Part shown: positions 57,615 through 62,000 of the stretch, piece by piece
Layout: every line of letters begins with the position of its first letter
Numbering within the stretch: position 1 is the stretch's first letter
NCBI RefSeq assembly: GCF_001039355.2
Contig: NW_019774625.1
Span: 517,064 to 579,063, forward strand
Origin: Lingula anatina
Taxonomy: Eukaryota; Brachiopoda; Lingulata; Lingulida; Lingulidae
DNA: 62,000 bases
Direction of reading: 5' to 3'
Translations under genes and position numbers: made by a program
The notes under the pieces: generated by a model
Told to the model about the DNA's origin: nothing
Database searches by the model: none
What the model saw: the letters and a program-made list of their open reading frames with translations, nothing else

Positions 57615-57888
57615 GCCCTGTTCACACTGCAGAAATTAGAACTGTTTGTGAACTGCTCTTACCACTGTTAATTGCATTCTGGGTACTTTAGTGGTGACGA
57701 TTTACCATTTGAAGTCTACTACAGGTGGTCGACCTTAGTGGTGGAGAAGTTGATTGCAATTTATGAAAATTGACTGTGAAACCAAGCTGTGAAATCTCTG
57801 GAATATGATATGACAAATGCCTGACAGGAGTATGAGCAAATTAAATTCGAAATAAGACATTTTTAAACAAGTGTAATGTGGATGGACC
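57615..57888. mobile_element. Probable degenerate MITE
   Basis: Left GCCCTGTTCACACTGCAG pairs imperfectly with reverse-complemented right GGTCCATCCACATTACAC. The left end resembles CTATTCACACTGGCAG of the element at 30370. The target duplication is not clean. Confidence 0.45.
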
Positions 57889-59066
57889 TTAAGATTGCAT
57901 CCCAACTTGTTTGCATTCAGGGTTCAGCACGTAGAGCTGACTTCAAATGCACTATTCCTCACATGTCAGTCCAATATTAAGTTAGCCTTTAACTTCATTT
58001 AAAATCTCAACATTAATTGAAATCAAGAGAAAGGCAAAATTGGATTGTATGCAATTTTTCATTTATTGAAGCTTGGTATAGTGTATTAATTGACGGTAAT
58101 TGCATTTTTCTTGACAATGCTTGTAAATTTGATGCCTTCATTAGAATAGCAATTCTATTATGATGTTTTGTCCATGCAAGAGACTGACAGCGGCACTGCT
58201 GATTTTGTAACACATCCCCACAGAGAAGAGTGAAAGAAATTACGCTGGGTGTCAGTCATATTTTGTATGAAGTCTGTGGAAGTCTGTTGATAATCAGGCT
58301 ATCAGTGCGGGATATTGCTATACAACTGTCACTGGAGGACCGGAAATAATAGAAAGTCGTAACTCGATCTTTTAAACATTTCTAGTCTAAGAGTGTAATG
58401 AGTGTCAAGATTGGTGTTCAGTTTTGTCACTTCAGTTGTGGTGATTAAGTAAATAATTGGTGACATTTCTTGGACCTTTTGCTCTTTGACAAATTCATGA
58501 GGCAAATTTTCTTGTGCATTTAGATAGAGATGCTGTTGAGTTTCATCAGTAAAACTAATCACTTTGATGAGATTTTCTGGGTGATATTCCTTGACTTAGC
58601 ATGTGGTTCAAAGAATTTACTAGTGGAGCAGTAAAAAGGCATTCACGCAGTTTGTCTTCAGGGGCTACTTTTATTGATAGACTGGTCAGTTTGGGTGAGG
58701 GCAATCTTTTCGTACCACATTTCCTGCTGGAATATTCTACATTTCCATAGAATATGTGGACTAGGGGGATTTTCATTGTATTTTTTCTTGTTAATCCTGT
58801 GAATATTTCCCTGCTCTTCAGTTTGTCAGAACCTTGTAATCAAAATTATTCGAAAACAAGGTGATTTAGTATCAAAGTGAATTTTTATGTTATTCATCCA
58901 GTAGTATTATTCTTAGGTTATTTAGAATTACTAAAATATAAAATTTGGATAGAGCACAAAATGCTCGTGGGTTTTTCAGATGAGTTTGTTGATTGGTCAA
59001 CTTGATGCACTGTTTAGGCTCTCGATTGCTGCAGTTTAGTCTAAGCTCATAGACCTCTGCTGCCCT

Positions 59067-59067
59067 T

Positions 59068-59110
<43 letters not shown>

Positions 59111-59114
59111 TTTC
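59067..59114. repeat. (TTTA)n microsatellite
   Basis: About twelve uninterrupted TTTA units. Confidence 0.95.
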
Positions 59115-62000
59115 TAGAGAGAGACTTTCTTGTTTCTAAGACCATTTTTGCAAAGTCTCTCTTTTTTTGCAATGTCAATTCTTTTACAATGGTATTCGTT
59201 GTAGTTGATAATCTACATAGGATCACAATTTATGTTCTCTTGGACTTAAAAGCTTTTGTTCTTTACCCCTTCAGGCCTCCATGCAATATTTTGTTCTTCA
59301 ACTGTTTTCATTCACAACAGGGCTTAAGAATTGTTATAGCATTAGTGCTATATTTGTATTTTGTTTGTGAATGTGCTATCATTAATTTGGAAGTAACAAA
59401 AAATGTTACACAGGGGAGATATTTATTTGTCAGTTCCACATTTATTTATTTTCTCTTTTTTTGTTCATGTCCAATTGTCATCCTCTAAAAGGGCTGTCGA
59501 TATTACGTAAAATGCAGAAAATTTTTTTTACAAATGATAAACTGTGTAACATGAACTATGATCTGGGTACCATCTTAACTTACTTTGCTGTTTTAATTTT
59601 TATGATAATATTTAGACAATTTCAGACTCCCCATCAATGTAAAATTTATTTGCTTGTGAATGTTGTGCGTGGTGATGGTAAAGGAGGAGTGAACATGGCA
59701 ATAGAGATCTTTTAAGTATAATAAGTTATAAAGTGTTTTAAAATATGTTTATATTTCCATTCATATGTAATTACTTTGAAAATGTGTGGAATCTGTAATT
59801 GCAGTTATGGATAGAAATTCAATTCGAATCCATAGGTCTAATATTGACTGGAAAGATTATAATACTTCACACAAAGTGGGATAAAACTAAGCATCTCATG
59901 GACAGCTGAATGGCATTTTTGTCCTTTTTAGTATCACAAGTTTGATGTCAACTATTTTGGGTTGAATGCATATGTAAAGCCCTTAAATTCCATATTTTTA
60001 AAATGGGAATTCTAAATTTGTCCATTTATTTTATGGCTCAAGCACTGTTTACAAAGCTTAAATTTGACCTAACCTGTTATGCAACTTCTAGCTAGACTGA
60101 GTCCAATCATTTTCAGAGCAATAAATCCAATCATTCCTTCATCATCATCATTTTGAATTTATGGCTATATTTTTTTCGTGTACATTTTATTCTGTTTCCT
60201 GTTTACAAGTACATGTGAGTGGTGATGAGGTGGTTGAATGCGGACTTGATGTAATGAAATCGTAATGAGATGAAGTGTTCACAAATTGACTTTCGCACTT
60301 ATGCTGCTGCAATAAGTGGATTTTCTGAAAATATCCATTTGGGCGATTTTCACCAGAGTATCAATAGCTGAACCCATTAAACGCTCCTAATTTTTGTCCA
60401 AATTGTATTTCTACTTGATCCTGAAGATTGTTGATATTGTTATGATATCTCTGTAGGGAAAAGAGAACCAATGATGAACTGCATAAATATGGATAATGCT
60501 GAAAATTTACCACTATCAAATTTGGTAAAATTGGTCACTTGATACCAATGGAGTATAGACAAGAAAGCTTTAGGTTTACTGGTAAGGAAACACACATGTT
60601 CAAACTTTTAGGTGGATGCATTGAAAAAAAATGCACGCTTCAAAGGAAGATGCTGAAAATTTACTACTAGGTTGTGATGTATGGTATTTGGATGATTGTT
60701 TATAACTAGCTAGTGGGTGTTAACCCACATAATGCAACACAAGATATAACACTGAATTTTCAGTACAAGCCCAGAGACAAAATTTTTTGTCAGTTTCATT
60801 TGACGCAACTGTGATTTTCACACATTACACTTTTCATGAATAAGCTTCAAATAAGACATACCCAACGTTTTATTTTGATATAGCTTTACATTTGATACAT
60901 GCTTCTATTTTCTTTCATCAAAAAATTTGTACCTTTCTAGAATGCACAAAGGAATAAGGTAAGATAACTTGGGAACTCATTTGTAGTCTGCATATAGCTT
61001 GGCTTGAAATATGAAGGGTGGTTGGCATAGCATGAAAAATGTATTGAAATATTGATGAGGGCTTTTAAAAATTGGTGTGTGAGTACATTTGCATGTGAAG
61101 GCACTATGGTAGACCCTGTGTCAGAATTTTACTATGATTGTGTTAGTAGTTTTAAAATACTTTTGTACTGGGTATGTAGGCAGTTTCATAATGGGGTTAG
61201 TAAAGTGTGATATGGAGGTAGTAAATGGATTAAAGTGTGTATTTGTGTAGCATTTTAATGGGATATTGTGGACATATGGTTGAAGTGTAAATGGGTGCAT
61301 GTTTATTTATCTCTTTTTGGTAATAATGGGTACTAAATGGCAATGTTTTTACTTACACACAGAATCATATTATTTGATGGCATTTCAACTAGATTGGTTG
61401 CCCTGTGCAGTATAGATTATTATCATTTTGACAGAATGTCTGGGAGCTGCTATTGGTAAGGCATAATACTTGGAAATAACCTAATAAAATATATGCAATA
61501 TTATGATAAGGGTGCCAGTGGTATTACATGGGTACTTAAACATTGGGCTTCAACAAGGATGGGAATTTACCTACATTGGAAGGATTTCCCTGTTTTTTAT
61601 GGAACAATCTGTAGAAACTTGTTAGTCCTTATTTGAAATGTAAAGGAACTGGGAAAGGAGCTTTCCTAGATATGAAAGTAACATAAGGCCACACTTTTTT
61701 ATTTTTATGGATGACATCCTGCGCGCGCACCGATTTTCGCCCGTTCTCCGAAAAAAAAAAAAAAATAAAAAAACCCCAGCCCCCAACAAANGGCCTAACG
61801 GTGAAAAAAAAAGCTCTACTACATCTATATGTTAAGTGCTTATGTATTGAATTGTCATCAGATTTGTCTGTAAATGTGGGTATGAAATGCAAGGCCATAA
61901 CATCTGTAAGTAATGAGCTAATGTATCCCCATATTATATTGTATTTTTGTATCTTACACTTACAAGCAAGAGATGTGTGTGTGTAAGTAAGGAGTATTTC

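Larger units (their letters stand above)
56952..62000. other. Downstream of CHTF18 exon 23: intron, no terminal exon found
   Basis: No frame encoding the expected DFFGR or F.F.EG.SNAVRR end was found, so the intron seems to run past the window. It holds a 181-bp offset duplication around an N, an inverted-repeat element, an ATTT microsatellite and otherwise unremarkable AT-rich DNA. An N lies at 61791 beside A- and C-runs. Confidence 0.55.

Overview
The window is animal nuclear DNA. Genes are split by many short introns with GT...AG borders (one GC...AG), DNA is AT-rich, and the three recognisable protein-coding genes all lie on the + strand. All three families are animal families. The neuregulin has a vertebrate-like layout (N-terminal domain, Ig, EGF, membrane segment, long cytoplasmic tail), but in a compact, CpG-mosaic genome with short intergenic spaces. 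That points to an invertebrate, and I would guess a marine lophotrochozoan such as a mollusc; this phylum-level guess is weak.

Layout. (1) 21-4721: last four coding exons of an SR-family splicing factor (SRSF4/5/6 type), i.e. its RS domain and acidic tail; the RRM exons lie upstream of the window. (2) About 5.1-13.4 kb: no recognisable gene, but CpG dinucleotides are abundant here and scarce in the gene bodies on either side. (3) 13603-37197: a complete proneuregulin gene reconstructed in frame through every splice junction. It has a signal peptide, an NtA/OB-like N-terminal domain as in NRG2 and agrin, an I-set Ig domain interrupted by an acidic symmetric exon, an EGF domain whose second half is encoded by either of two interchangeable exons, a membrane segment, and a tail of about 340 residues. 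(4) 37.2-45.1 kb: probable 3' UTR, then spacer with a 2.2 kb near-identical duplication and poly-C/N gaps that look like an assembly fault. (5) 45144-56951: 23 coding exons (883 residues in frame) of CHTF18, the large subunit of the alternative PCNA clamp loader; its C-terminal exon(s) were not found before the window ends.

The genes do not form a pathway. The most interesting biology is the neuregulin: the EGF exon pair has identical phases and cannot be joined together without a stop codon, which predicts two ligand forms comparable to the alpha/beta forms of vertebrate NRG1. A second optional exon would change the Ig domain. Five miniature inverted-repeat elements lie in introns or spacer; three have matching 3-bp TTA or TAA target duplications.
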